From the NCBI GenBank assembly GCA_021234155.1, contig JAJEKV010000472.1, positions 62,001-126,000 on the forward strand: a stretch of 64,000 bases of DNA, read 5' to 3'. Every line of letters begins with the position of its first letter. Within the stretch, counting starts at the first letter, position 1. The notes beneath the pieces are model-generated. The model made no database searches, was not told where the DNA came from, and was given only the letters and a program-made list of their open reading frames with translations. This DNA comes from Isoetes taiwanensis. Lineage: Eukaryota > Streptophyta > Lycopodiopsida > Isoetales > Isoetaceae. Made by a program: the position numbers and the translations under genes. This document shows, in pieces, positions 1 to 11,286 of this stretch.

Positions 1-877
1 TTGCATAGTGTTTGTTCAGTAGGGGCTTCTAAATTTAATGATGGGGCTTCTAAATTTAATGACGGTAACAAAAGTGGTGTAAACAATCAATTAATGCAAT
101 CGTATAGTTGTTTTTCCACCTAAGGGACTACAAAATTTTAACTTTACAACATATTATAATATTTATAATAAGTATCCAGTTGTAAGTTGTAGACAGCAAA
201 CAAAATCAGTTAAAAGGACTTTACAACAACAAACAAAATCATTAAAAAGGACTAGGAACTAAAAAGTCTGTGTATTTTCCTCCAGCCTTCCACCATGTTT
301 TGGACCTTGTTTAGAAAGTGTACATGCTGTTTTGCCTTGAACCTGAATGTGGGTCTTATGTATTCTTCTTTTGTCTGTGTGTTCATGTGCCCTTGTTGCG
401 TTCGAGTTATCTCGAGGTATAAAGTCTGTGGCTTTCCCTATTTTACACCGGCCAGTCAGATATCTCCATCCGGGTTATATATGAGGTTGTTGTTTCATTG
501 GTAATGACATAATCCACTATGCTCTTTCCATGTACATTCTGACTGGTGAATTCATCTGAGTTGTCCATCATTGTACTCTGTTGCATATGATAATCCATGT
601 TGTTGTGCATATTTCTACGAGTAGCCCTTCTCTACCGCTGGTATTAGCCATATCCTCCGTATGTCTTACCCATCTTTCTGATCTTTTTCCTATATCCATT
701 GTCCATCTGCATCATCTATCCTTTTTGTTTGGTCTTGTTCTTGGTTTTTTCTATCGTTCAAATCCCCCACATCAGGTGACCCTTATCTTTTCAGTTCATA
801 ATAACTTCGCTCAATTCCAACAATTCCAATTTGCCACTATTCGGGGGGTAGTATGCAATTAACAGTGTCAGTTTTCT
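1..877. other. AT-rich DNA, no gene seen
   Basis: I see no conserved protein motif, RNA gene or repeat boundary here. Short open frames at 295-504 and 581-862 have low-complexity, Cys/Phe/Leu-rich translations with no recognisable domain and are probably chance. The stretch ends where the poly(T) (antisense poly(A)) tail of LINE-A begins. Confidence 0.5.
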
Positions 878-3800
878 TTTTTTTCCTTTTTAAGGATGAA
901 AGCCAGAAAGTTTATTAATCAGATATAAAAAGTACAAAATTTACATGTCTCATCTAACTGTGCAAGCACAAAAATATGCCACAGGAGCATGAGCCTGGAG
1001 CACAATGTACTTACTCCAGAATAGAAGACTAACGATAAGACTCAATGTGAAGATACTGAATCTAGATATGTTCCCTCATTTCTGACTCAAGGAAGGAACA
1101 CTCGTAAGTTGTCAGTATCTTTTTTTAGGCCACCGTAATAACACCACCTGCAGATGAATAAATGCCCTGAAAATTGTGGCGTCTACGACGCTCCCATATC
1201 AACCACAAGAGCCAACCAGAACCAAGATGGAATGCCCTCTGTTTAACTGGGGGGCCATGCATTGGAATAGGACGTCAAGAGGATGCATCGGCAGTCCAAT
1301 GCATTGTTAAACAAACCTTGTAGCCAGGACCACGTCAGCTGAACCTCTGGACAATAGAAGAGACAATGCTCAAGAATCTCAATGTCTGAAAGGCAGAGCG
1401 GGCATATTGCAGATATGTGAGGATCATAACAGCGTCGGAAGGCCATTAACACGCAAGCACCTATGGATAACTTGCCACCATAGTACAGAGACTTTAGAGT
1501 GGAGCAACTTATCCCAAAGCCATCGCCACGTACAACGCAAAGTGGGTTGTGGAATCTACATTTGGCAACTGAAGGGGCTATGGTGCTAAAACCTGATTTG
1601 ACAAAGTGCTTACCTTTGTGAATATTTTCATGACAGTCCCAAGCCAACCTTTCAGTAGCTTTAACCTGCACCATAAGAGGCAAATTTTCTGCGACCTTCT
1701 CCCATACAAACACATTCCAATGAGAGAGCGGGAACTTTGCCTGAAATTCAGGCCACGATAGTAGGCAACGGGCTTCATACCATGCTTGAATAGAGACAAC
1801 ACCTGCAAGAACCCATCGTCTCTATAAAGGGATGAACTGATGCTGCCAGTGGAGGTGCTGAGGGGTTTGGAGGCAGTGGTGTCCACCACCATGGAGTCTC
1901 TAATAGGGTGTGGATGGAAGAGCATGGCCAAAAGAGCTGTTTGACTGCATCCCATGCTGTCAACAATCCACGTAGAATTGGAGAAGCACTTGGAAACGGC
2001 TGCAGAGGCTGAAATAATGCCCAAGGTAGGACTGGTTTGATTGCCTTCTTGCCTAGAGGGATACAGTGACCAAGAGTTTGTCTAAGAAGGCATAAACTAG
2101 GAGAGTCATCTTCACCATTCAGGGGTCTCCAAATAAACTTTGAAATAAGGACTTTGCTCTGCAATAAGAAGTCAATCATACCCAGACCACCTACCCATTT
2201 TGGAAGGATGCACTTCGACCAAGCCACCTTAATCAATGCACCTTCCTCAGTACCTGCCTATATAAAGTTCCAAACTATTGCAATGAGCTCATGTACTTTG
2301 ATCCCTGGAGCTAGCAGTAAGGATGCCATATAGACATGGGTACTAGTAAGGATTGACTTGGCCACTGTAATGCGACCCGCAAGAGACAACTTTGCCGTGG
2401 ACCACCAGAACAAGTGCTTCTCAAAACCTTTAATGATCTCCTCCCATGTAGCTCCAGCAGTAACATGGATGCCAATTGGAATCCCCAACAACTTGATGGC
2501 CTATTCATGAGCAAGTAATTTCCATATATAATCATGAACACATGCTGGAGTCGGAGTATCCAATGTCTATAAAGTTGTACACTCCCCACAAGGAAGCCAG
2601 TGAGAAAGTGTCTAAGAGCAATTTGGTAGCTTCTAGATTCTCAACATTAGCAATTAGGAAGAGGAACATGTTGTCTACATATTGATTGCAAACCTCTTGT
2701 GTGCCATCCTCCATTGCGAGACCATAGAGAAGTCCCTCTGTGGTTGCAATGGTGTATAATTGTGACAAAGCCTCTGCAACAATTGTGAAAAGCAGTGGTG
2801 CTAAATGGCATCCCGGACGAATACCACGACCAAGTGAGAAAGGCATCTGATGGATCACCATAGAATTAACAGTCGTCCGAGCAGAGACATGCAGCTTCAT
2901 AATGTCTGATATAAATTGTTTTCCAAATCCCAGTCTTAGCATACATTGTCGCATGAATTCTCAGCTAACACTGTCATGAGCCTTTGTAAAATCAAGTTTA
3001 AAGTACACAATTTGAAGGTTTTGCTTACGTGCCGAATAGATTCCCTCATAAGTAGCAGCAACATTGTTCAAAATGCATCGTTTTAGAAGAAAGCCTGATT
3101 GAGTTGTCGAGATGGACTCTGCCAAGATGTCTTTCACCCGCTCTACAAAAGCCTTGGCAAAGATCTTATATACAGATAACAATAAGGTAATGGGTCGCCA
3201 GTCTCAAATAGTCTAAGGATCTTTGACTTTGGGGATGAGTGAGATGGCACCTATGTTTAGAATTCTATCCAAAGCAAAGTGGACCGTAAAAGTCACGTAA
3301 AGCATCTTACACATTTGGCTCCAGCCATTCCCAATATTCCTGGAAGAACTCAATTGACAAACTATCCCAAACCTGGGCAAATTTTGCCTCTTTTCAGTTC
3401 AAAGACTATTGAGCCTAAATCATCAGCTGTCATAGCCGCCTCTATTGACACAATCTGCTTGTCAGAGATGATGGGGAAAATCCTAGATAAAATGGTATCT
3501 CGCATTTCTGATTGAAAGGGAAGATGTTAAAAAAGTCTGAAAGTGGTTATGCAGATGTTGTTTGAGTTATGTTGACTCTGTTCGCACCGAGTCGTCTGGC
3601 AAAAGCAATGACGACATGGTTGACGTCATGCAACATCTCTTAGTCGTTTGGAAAAAGAAGCTTGTACAACAGTCTCCATCACGAAACCACTGCAGACCTG
3701 CCTTTGTCTTTGCCTGTTGGATTTGCTCCTCGTCCAATGCTTGGATATGTACCAGAATATCTCGATCATCAACACCTGAAAGGAGTTCCTGTCAGGAACG

Positions 3801-4550
3801 GAGCAGGTCCTGATACAAGGTGTCCAATAAAGCATGACCTGCCGCTGCAGACTCTCGACCCCACTGTTTGGAAAAGCCTTTGACTTCTGCAATTGCATCC
3901 GCTATGCTAGCCATGCCTCAATGTCGGCTGAAGGCATTTGTCCAAGTGTTCTTGTAGCCTTCCTGAAAGTCAACATCCTTCAAGAACTTTACATTCAAGC
4001 AAAAACATGTTCATCCAAACCGTCGTCGCTGCAAAGGTTCGTCTAAAAGGAATTGCGGATAGTGGTCTGAAACTAAGTTGTCTCTGAGATAGAACCGGAA
4101 GAGACCTAGAAGTCAGCTTGCATCTGCATTCCAGTAAGCTCTATCAATCGAGAGCTTGCGCGACCCCCACTAACCTAACCATTGCACCAAGTAAAGGCAT
4201 CTTCACCATCAATCTCCGAGAGGTTCCAGTCATGGAGTAGACGGAGCCACTGCTGGCGTTAAAAGCCAGACACCACTATAGAGGTAGCCCCCAACTGATC
4301 GGACTCCATTTCCACCATATTAAAATCCCTAACAAGAAGCCATGAAATGTCGCAGCCCAAGCTAAGCACCTTTCCTCGCAAGGAGGCCCACAATGAAGCT
4401 TTCTAATGGGGCCTGTTGTGGGCGTAAACATTAATTAGATCGTGCTTAACCCCTTGTTCCTACACACAATTAGAGCCCAATGACCAGAACGATCAGCCTG
4501 AGTAAACGAACGATCAGCCTGAGTAAACGTGACTAGCAAGGAAGGGATCC
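878..4550 (-). mobile_element. LINE-A, 5'-truncated non-LTR retrotransposon (3' and central part)
   Basis: This is a decayed non-LTR retrotransposon on the minus strand. Its 3' end lies at 878-915: read on the minus strand there is an AATAAA-like signal followed by an A-rich tail. Coding relics run up to 4,550, where the element is cut by the hAT insertion; more LINE endonuclease sequence continues at 16,806-16,860. It belongs to the same family as LINE-B at 40.6-59.7 kb, sharing the WW..AKLSLAGRI and zinc-finger blocks. I could not find a target-site duplication for this copy. The element is old: nearly every domain has a frameshift or stop. Confidence 0.85.
1243..4550 (-). pseudogene. LINE-A ORF2 relic (endonuclease, reverse transcriptase, zinc finger)
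   Basis: Reading on the minus strand from 4,550 downward: endonuclease pieces with an N-V-Y-A-H-N-R-P block near 4,400-4,440, a G-D-F-N-M-V block near 4,315-4,340 and F-T-W-C-N-G near 4,185-4,205; then reverse transcriptase relics at 2,961-3,182 (QSGFL and LDFTKAHDS blocks) and 2,532-2,954 (GIRPGCHLAPLLF); then a C-terminal CPLC..H..C finger at 1,243-1,713. The catalytic YADD motif reads YVDN, so this copy could not be active even without its frameshifts and stops. An 18-bp tandem duplication at about 4,490-4,527 repeats the FTQADRS codons inside the endonuclease. Plant LINE ORF2 normally encodes about 1,200-1,300 residues; no frame here exceeds about 155. Confidence 0.85.
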
Positions 4551-4558
4551 ATGCTATC
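4551..4558. repeat. hAT target-site duplication, left copy
   Basis: The 8-bp ATGCTATC directly precedes the CAGGG end of the hAT element and is repeated exactly at 16,798-16,805. Eight-bp duplications are typical of hAT transposases. Confidence 0.93.
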
Positions 4559-4571
4559 CAGGGATAGGTTC
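4559..4571 (+). repeat. hAT terminal inverted repeat, left
   Basis: CAGGGATAGGTTC, a typical CAGGG-type hAT terminus. Its exact complement closes the element at 16,785-16,797; beyond 13 bp the two ends share only TACG-rich motifs. Confidence 0.93.
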
Positions 4572-4676
4572 TGTACGTACGAAATCCAAACTTCTGATAT
4601 ATAAAGTTAAAAAATACGTATTTTTTAATAAAATACGTATTTAACGTATTTAAAGCTCGCCGGCCAAAAAAAAAAA

Positions 4677-4927
4677 TTCGCATACCCGAAACTTTCAGAT
4701 TCGCGTATGCGAAAATATTTTTGCATACGCGAAATGCATGCTTTTGCTCCGCAAAATTCAAATCTGAGTTTCGCGTACGCGAAATCTTCAAGTTCGCGTT
4801 CGTGTACGCAAAACAGACCTTTTTGCGTATGCGAAACCGGCGTGGTGTTTGCGTACGCTATTTACCACGTTTCGCGTGCGTGAAAAGATTTTCGCATACG
4901 CGAAACTAAAGTTTTCGCGTACGCGAA
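4677..4927. repeat. Left subterminal cluster of the TTCGCGTACGCGAA palindrome
   Basis: About ten variants of the 14-bp palindrome TTCGCGTACGCGAA occur in 250 bp (perfect or near-perfect at about 4,700, 4,773, 4,889 and 4,911; variants with TGCG or CATACGCG halves between them), spaced about 20-25 bp apart. A matching cluster lies just inside the other end of the hAT. Closer to the terminus the AT-palindrome AATACGTATT is repeated instead. In hAT elements such as Ac, subterminal arrays bind the transposase; that role here is an inference from position. Confidence 0.85.
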
Positions 4928-5075
4928 CTTTTTTTATATATATGGACCACGGTTTTTTAGTTTTTGTGCCGCAAAGAAGGTATCTTCTGCGCCATATCTC
5001 CCAACTTGTCCCTTAAAAACCTTTTTTTTTTCTTTTTCTTATTAGGCTTTTTAGCTTGTTTTTTTTATAGTTAGG

Positions 5076-5083
5076 CCAGGTAA
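5076..5083. repeat. MITE target-site duplication, left copy
   Basis: CCAGGTAA, repeated exactly at 5,813-5,820 on the far side of the MITE. Confidence 0.92.
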
Positions 5084-5812
5084 CAGTGTGGGAAATTCAA
5101 CTTATTTATTATATTTCTTATGACACGCTTTTTAAAATTGAATGTGTCAATTGACACACTTCCAATTTTTGTGTGTCTCATTTGACGGTTGTGAACACCA
5201 TTGACATACTTTTTTTTATGTTATCAAATGAAGAAAATAATTTGAAATTCTACAACAAAAAGATTACAAAATGAATTTTGCTAATGAACGATAAGTTTAT
5301 ATAAATATAATGAAAGATAAGTTTATATAAATATATAAATTCTATTGAATATTAATTCTTCTTGTTTTACCTTGCTCATTGAGCCAAATGTTATAGATCT
5401 CATGCCAATCAATAACCTCATAAGGATTGCGTGACAAAGAAACTAAATGAAATCGAAATGGGGAGGAAACACGTTATTCTAAATAAGGGAAATTTAAATT
5501 AAGGGAAATTTTATCATATGGCATAATTTTTTGAGCATAAATAACTTGAATTCAAATTTGGTAGCATTATTAAGTATACACATACATTAAGCCTTGTACA
5601 GACAACTCTTGTGTATTTGGGGCTCTAATTTTTTTTGACACACTTAATATTCTTAAGTGTGTCAAATGACACATTTAAAATTTTTTAAAATCTCTTTTGA
5701 CGCATTTTATCAAACTATAAATTCTCTTTTGACACATTTTCTCTACGGAAGATGTCTCTTTGACACATTTTTTTGCTTTTGACACCCTCTGGGGTGTCAA
5801 ATTCCCACACTG
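5084..5812. mobile_element. 729-bp non-autonomous hAT-like MITE nested in the large hAT
   Basis: The element starts CAGTGTGGGAAATT and ends with the complement (AATTCCCACACTG), giving a ~13-bp inverted repeat with at most one mismatch, and is flanked by an exact 8-bp direct repeat CCAGGTAA. No coding frame is present. Its interior is AT-rich with repeated TGACACA/TGTGTCA words clustered toward both ends (5,150-5,190 and 5,630-5,800), like the subterminal repeats expected of hAT-related MITEs. Its terminus differs from that of the host element (CAGTG versus CAGGG), so a different transposase probably moved it. Confidence 0.92.
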
Positions 5813-5820
5813 CCAGGTAA
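5813..5820. repeat. MITE target-site duplication, right copy
   Basis: CCAGGTAA directly after the terminal CACACTG. Confidence 0.92.
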
Positions 5821-5986
5821 GATCCTCAGTTAGGCCCTCGCATGTTGCCCCCCTGTGTAAGGGGCGTGACGATGGTGAGTGCCTTGTTCCGTGGGCTGAG
5901 CTTGGCCTATTTTAAAAATAAAGAAGTAAAAAAAACAATAATTTAAGACAAATAATAATTTAAGACCAAAATAAAAAATAAAAAAA

Positions 5987-6060
5987 ACAAGGTGCTGCGC
6001 ACGGAGGGTTGCCCTCCATGGCCGGAGGGTGAAGTGGCTTAAGTCATAGTTGAGGACAAT
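5987..6060. repeat. Dispersed repeat module with GGTGCTGCGCACGG core
   Basis: The block around GGTGCTGCGCACGG followed by a short hairpin-like GAGGGTTGCCCTCC recurs at 23,727-23,795 with a similar continuation (..GTGAA.TGGCTTAA..). It is a GC-rich dispersed repeat of unknown class embedded in AT-rich sequence. Confidence 0.65.
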
Positions 6061-7435
6061 AGAGTATTTGAATCGAAATTGCTGTTTCAAAACATTGACA
6101 TTTTGTGAAGGTGATGGTATTAATACAATTCTCACTATTGCATCGTCCCATAGCATTATGTTGTTTCTAGTGTCTTAAGTTTCATCATAGTCACCATGCA
6201 TGTTGCTTCAAAATTACGTTTAAAAAATAGAATAACAAATAATGAAAAGGTAGCAAAAGCCATACCAACTCTTGTCCAAGAATTTTAATTTCTCTAAGAA
6301 AGATGCATTGTGGAAATGGACAGATCATATTAGAGATGCACATTATGGAAATGATGAAATGCTACGTGCACCATACCATTAAAAAAATATGGTTCAAATT
6401 ATGCAATCATTACTCCCATGCATATTTGATTTCACGCATTGTTAGATTTCTATAGCATTTCAATTTCATCTCGGATTGCATAGTCTAAAAAATATCTTTG
6501 TTGTTCTCTGATTTAGAATTGGTAATTAATTAAACTCTGCAAAATGTGTTTTGTCGCTCACTTTTTATGCTTCCACATTGCAGGAAAACCTAGCAACAAA
6601 TACTAGCATCAAAGCAACTAGAACCAAAATGACATGCAAAAGCCAATAACCAAAGCATAGAAGACTACCAACTCAATTTGACTCTCATACAACCATGTCG
6701 TGATTGCCACTTTGATGATTCTTCGTGCATCTGGTAGAACGAAAACAATGGCATACCCATGTTGCATGCAAAGAACTCTCCCAAGCCAATCATGTACCAC
6801 ACTTTAAGTTATATAGAAAAAACTTGATATTTATGCAAAATGACACTTGTCCATGGTTGAATTGTAGGCATTAACAAAAAACTTCTACTGAATAGCGACT
6901 CCCAAGGCAGGCAACGTCATGATGAGATGGAAGACATTTTCTATCCTTGGCAACAGTCAAAGAATTTAGGAGTGTTATAATCAAGGAAGCAAGAACATGC
7001 CCACTTTTATGCATTGTCTCGGCACTGATATCATCCTAGATAATATCAGGCTCACTATTATGCATCTGCATCTAGTATGACCTACAACAACATATCCAGC
7101 ACCCTAATGTTAAGCTTACATCTTGAACGGTGCTTTTCTTCTGCTCTATAAAGAAAAGAACAAAGTAAATTAATGAAGCTTTGTATACGGGATGATGCAG
7201 TCCATATGTAGAATCATTCCTAGGTACCGTCTATTTTCCACACAATCCATAAATCAATTTAGGGCTTATACAAACCCTATTTCCATAACATATTATATGG
7301 CCGAAAGGCCTTGCCTTATCTAGAGCCAAAACTGGAGTCTGCATGATCTGTTTGCTTCCTAGTCTACAAAGCACATATTAGATTGCTTAAAAGCACAGTT
7401 TCAAATTTGCCTTCTGCCGGATTTGTTGCCGTTAA
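6061..7435. other. AT-rich hAT interior, nothing recognised
   Basis: No conserved coding block, RNA gene or bounded repeat is visible. The open frame at 6,618-6,800 (minus) has no family resemblance I can name. Confidence 0.45.
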
Positions 7436-7520
7436 GTCTTGATGGGATGATACAGCTACACAATACTTGTTGAATGCCTCGATGTGATGATACAACTACA
7501 CAACACTTGCTGAATGCCGA
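7436..7520. repeat. Two tandem copies of a ~40-bp unit
   Basis: The unit beginning GATG.GATGATACA.CTACACAA and ending CTTG.TGAATGCC occurs twice in a row with a few substitutions. Confidence 0.7.
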
Positions 7521-7983
7521 ATATGGCACTATCAGATTGTATTCTGCCATAGATGACTCTGCCAAAGCACCCATAGCCAGATTTGGTGCCTAATGGAGCT
7601 CTAATTTTCAGGGGCCAGGATATTTTATGGCAAATTTGGCAAATACACAGTCTTACATGTGCATTGGTAAGCATAATTTTTTCCAAAAGGATATACAGGG
7701 AGCTATGAATGCATCATGATTTTGTTGCCCTTTTATCTGAATAGCAATACTGATATAAAGTTTTGCCTTAAATGGCTATCGCAAAGATAGTGAGTAGATG
7801 CCTTGAAGCGTGGAGCTTGAGCAGTTGCCCTGACACATATGCATCCCCATATAACTCCTATGCTGGATCTATTGCCTTTGCAACAATTTAAAATTACGCT
7901 GCAACTAGGAATTCAATTCCACATGCATCTAGGAAAGCTCAGCCAATTGATCAAGATTGACATTGCGAGGCAAAAAAAAAATA

Positions 7984-8106
7984 CTATGCCTGCGGCAATG
8001 GCAAGAGGATATATTCCAGAGCAATCCAAATGGTTGCGGTTTCACCTTTCTTCATAGATGCAACGGCCTTGTTTAAACCTGAGCTGGCTTGCTCTGTGAC
8101 AATAAC
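7984..8106 (-). pseudogene. Possible FKBP-type peptidyl-prolyl isomerase exon fragment
   Basis: On the minus strand, a candidate intron acceptor (TTCTAATGCAG, ending at 8,107) precedes about 40 codons containing SGLNKAVASMKKGETA and then an A-L-E-Y block. Plant multidomain FKBPs carry a very similar stretch (V..GLD.AV.TMKKGE.A...I.PEY) in each FK506-binding domain. The frame reaches a stop at 7,984, and I find no convincing flanking exons, so at best this is a captured or decayed fragment inside the hAT. Chance similarity cannot be excluded because the recognisable block is only about 20 residues. Confidence 0.4.
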
Positions 8107-8302
8107 CTGCATTAGAATTATAATATATGCAACATAGCCTTTTCGTGCATGAACTTCAAGCCTGAATTCCAATGTTTGCTACAATATGCCATTCTGCGCT
8201 AAATCTAGATGTAACTGTAGCTTTTTATGCCTAATGCTGAAGGAACTGCATGCAAAAACACACCTTTCAAAAGTTGTCCTCTCCTCCAATCTCTATCATG
8301 TG

Positions 8303-8843
8303 CCAGGTGTGGACATAAAAATGGATGGGGCATATGAGGAGGGCTTCTGTTTCTCTTTGGAGGACGTGCAGGATGGGCTTCAAAGATTATCCAATGGTAA
8401 GGTAGCAGATTCGGAAGGGCTTATGGCTGAAATGTTTAAATGGGCAGGTGATAGTGTGGTAGAAGTCTTGGTAAAGTTGTGCAATGCTGTCTTGTTTGAA
8501 GGCTTCCCACGCACATGGCAAGTGAATAGGGTGGTCCCTCTTCATAAGGTAGGTGATGAGTCTGATCCAAATAACTACCGTATGATTATGATATGTAGTT
8601 TTTATGCCAAGCTTTTTGCTAACATGCTGAACGCTAAAATAAGCACATGGTCCGAGGTTCATAATGTGAGAGCAACAGGGCAAGCTGGTTTTAGGGCGAG
8701 GAGGTCTACAACAGATCATTTGGTTACCATGAGAGCCATGATGGATTCAGTGGTTGGTAAGAAGAAACCTTTATATGCATTGTTTGTTGATTTCTGTTTG
8801 TTGATTTCTCTAAAGCTTTTGATATGGTTGAAAGAGGACATCA
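8303..8843 (+). pseudogene. Reverse transcriptase fragment of a second LINE type
   Basis: An open stretch encodes the N-terminal part of a non-LTR reverse transcriptase: SNGKVADSEGLMAEMFKW (RT block 0/1), NRVVPLHKVGDESDPNNYR, then GFRARRSTTDHLV and a catalytic-region start ALFVDF. A short tandem duplication of TTGTTGATTTC at about 8,783-8,805 throws the frame just before S-K-A-F-D. The sequence then stops being LINE at about 8,843 and joins antisense 26S rDNA. It differs from LINE-A, B and C; it may be the clade that left the C-terminal piece at 35.4-36.4 kb, which also has a YKYLGIEF block, but the two pieces do not overlap so this is a guess. Confidence 0.8.
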
Positions 8844-9290
8844 TCAGTATCGCTACGAGCCTCCACCAGAGTTTCCTCTGGCTTCGCCCTGCTCAGGCAT
8901 AGTTCACCATCTTTCGGGTCCCAACAGGCATGCTCACACTCAAACCTTTCACAGAAGATCATGGTCGGCGCATGGTGCACCCGACAACAGGGCTCCCACG
9001 CATCAGTTTCCTTTCGCCAAGACGGGTTTTGAACCCACCAACTCGCACCCATGTTAGACTCCTTGGTCCGTGTTTCAAGACGGGTCGAATGGAAAGCCCC
9101 ACAAGCCAACGTCCGGAGCGCACAGGTGCATGCTAGCCCGCCAATGTGGCGTGCGCCCCAAGTCCAAGCCCCGCCTACGGCATCGTCGGGTCACATGGCC
9201 CCTCTTTATCCCGTAGACGGAGCCAACGTTGGCCGGCACCCCGAGTTGACTGGGCAGACCAGCCGAGGCCGTTCCGCTTCATACTTGACT
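8844..9290 (-). rRNA. Relict fragment of nuclear 26S (LSU) rRNA gene, antisense
   Basis: Read on the minus strand, this is the D2/D3 part of plant 26S rRNA. It includes the conserved run around GACCCGTCTTGAAACACGG (about 9,060-9,090) and the universal stretch around CCCGAAAGATGGTGAACT to GAGGAAACTCTGGTGGAGG (about 8,857-8,920). The D2/D3 part has many substitutions relative to the sequence expected from other plants. The fragment starts abruptly at the RT junction (~8,844) and fades near 9,290. It is too short and too isolated to be functional; an open frame through it on either strand is an artefact. Confidence 0.93.
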
Positions 9291-10334
9291 ACATAGTAAT
9301 GCACCCGTGCTATAAAACCTGAGTTAAAATGAGCATAGAACGTACAAACAAGCTAGAACGAAATATAACTACAACAGCATGATGGCATAGTTGATCCCCT
9401 CAAATACTTGGATATAATGTAATGGCATTAATTTGCAGGCAATTCTAAATTAGGTTCAGAGGCCAAAAGAAGATCAATCGTCTAGAGCCCACAAAAAACC
9501 AATTAAACGTGATGAAATTTGAGAATTAGAAGGAAAAAGAGGAGTACCGGAAAGGGAAAGCAGGGGCGGCTTCATTTGTGGCAGATGATCTAGCGACAGC
9601 TTCAAGCAAGCGGGCAATCCTTAGACAGATATTGAATCTGGGCCAGCCAGTATTGGCCTTTTATATGAGAAGTATGAAACCTGCAAGCAGTAAAGCAGAG
9701 GATAGGGCGAACGAATGCGATCCCTTCAAGCAATTTAGAGCAGACTTGGCAAAGAATAAGAGATAAAGGAACATAAAAAAGGGAAAGAAGTAAACGGCTA
9801 CCGTCTCTTCATTTTGAATCAATGATCTCGAGCCAACCATCATCCATCTTGCATACCGTAAGAAACATTTGCTACTACATTGAACCAGTAGAAAACCGAG
9901 TCGAAATTTTCTAAAAACCTGAACAACAGATTGGAAACCTTCTAGAAACCTAGATAATATTCTCAAAAATCGAAAGAGAAAGAAAGAGGAGTCAGGGTTC
10001 TACCTGCTATGGCGATTCCAAAGCTCAAGGGACTCTAGGGTAAAAGCTCAAGCAGTTTCAAATCAAGGTCTTTGCTCTCGCAAAATATTATGCATAAATC
10101 CGCACTTCTGACTGCAACAAAGATAAATCATCTAAAAATTTGCTAGAACTCAGAAGACATAGAATGAAGCTCGGCATTGCATGCGCTCCTTGGATTTACA
10201 GCAACTGATTGTTTACAATGATCCATCTTGTATAATTTATCGGCAGAAAACGGATTGCCCGGCTCCATTTTGCACAAACATTGTAGGGATTCTACAAAAA
10301 GGGAACATTACACACCTCTGAAGGAAGAAGAAGA
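9291..10334. other. hAT interior, no gene recognised
   Basis: AT-rich sequence with short frames (9,578-9,766 plus; 9,661-9,966 minus) that overlap each other and show no known domain. Nothing else is supported. Confidence 0.45.
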
Positions 10335-10512
10335 AGGGTCGAGCTGCGCCATAGCCACGCCTGCGAAGGAAGGGGGCTGGACGACCGACAGTTTACAGGC
10401 AGCAGCCAGTTTTGAGCAGTCACCAGTATATGCTAGGCATATGCCGGCATATACTTGGATATGCCCACATACCCACATAAACGAGGGTTTGCCCCCCTAG
10501 GGGCAACCCAAA
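10335..10512. repeat. Dispersed ~178-bp repeat (Z), copy 1
   Basis: Begins near GCTGCGCCATAGCCACG and ends CCCCCCTAGGGGCAACCC. A second copy sits at 27,787-27,960, and the last ~80 bp also form each arm of the hairpin at 24,790-24,984 and a diverged copy at 23,815-23,890. The palindrome CCCCCCTAGGGG lies near its end. Confidence 0.85.
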
Positions 10513-11286
10513 AAGAATCAAAAAAAAAAAAGAAATTTTGTTGCCCTCCCTTTTGAAAGGACAACTTTAGTGTCAATTAAGTTTAGTGCCTTAGGGTTTC
10601 GTGTTGCCAAGAGCGTAGGCATGCCCCTTGCCTGGTATTGCCGCATTTATTTGCGCCATGCCGAGGGTGGGTGGCATTGCTGAAGTTTAAGGCAACTAGG
10701 GTCTTCCCTTCTTTAAGAAGTATAGCCCTCGCCTGATGCCGTTGTTGGCCTTGGTCACGCCGTGTCGAAAGGTGTGCATTGTACTCTTATCGAGGGTTAC
10801 GAGAATGTTTTACTAATTCATACCCTAATTCCTGATGGTGTTGTTGATGAAAGTCCGACACCAATATAGGAATTGGCGTATGTTTTAGTAAGCATTCGAT
10901 TGGTCTCGTCTTTTAAAAAAGCACGACCTGGGACAAGTGCAATGCATTTTAAACTTGCTAGCCTCGCATTTTGGCAGTAGCTGGGCTATAGATCATAAAT
11001 CGTGTTTTGGTCCTTTCATGTGTTTCTCCATCCTTGGCCTTGCACATACGTACATATCAACCAATTAAAATTTACTAGTAGTAGGATAAACTGTTAGGGT
11101 CTTAGCGTAGTGGCTTAAAATTAGCATTTTGTTTTGGTTAAAGTGAGTTGATTTACGATCTTGTGCTAAGCACTAAATTGAAAGTTTTATCTTTGCTTGA
11201 CTTGTAGGTATTGCTTTTTGTCATTTGCGTATTGTCGTGGAGTCGCATTTTGCTAGCTAGCTAGACAATCCCTTAAAACAAGCAGT
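10513..11286. other. hAT interior, no gene recognised
   Basis: No conserved motif or repeat boundary. The sequence leads into the 5' side of the kinase relic and might contain its promoter or 5' UTR, but no TATA box or splice signal stands out. Confidence 0.4.

Noticed and set aside
4677-4927. CRISPR-like array from regularly spaced palindromes
   Set aside because: Eukaryotic context, short variable motif, no unique spacers of constant length; position inside hAT ends explains it.
8844-9290. Protein-coding frames across 8,810-9,300 on both strands
   Set aside because: The region is 26S rDNA; open frames reflect its GC-rich composition.
8303-9290. rDNA-specific LINE (R2-like) at its target
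   Set aside because: The rDNA part is antisense to the RT, is not the R2 target site, and the RT is truncated internally, not at its 3' end.
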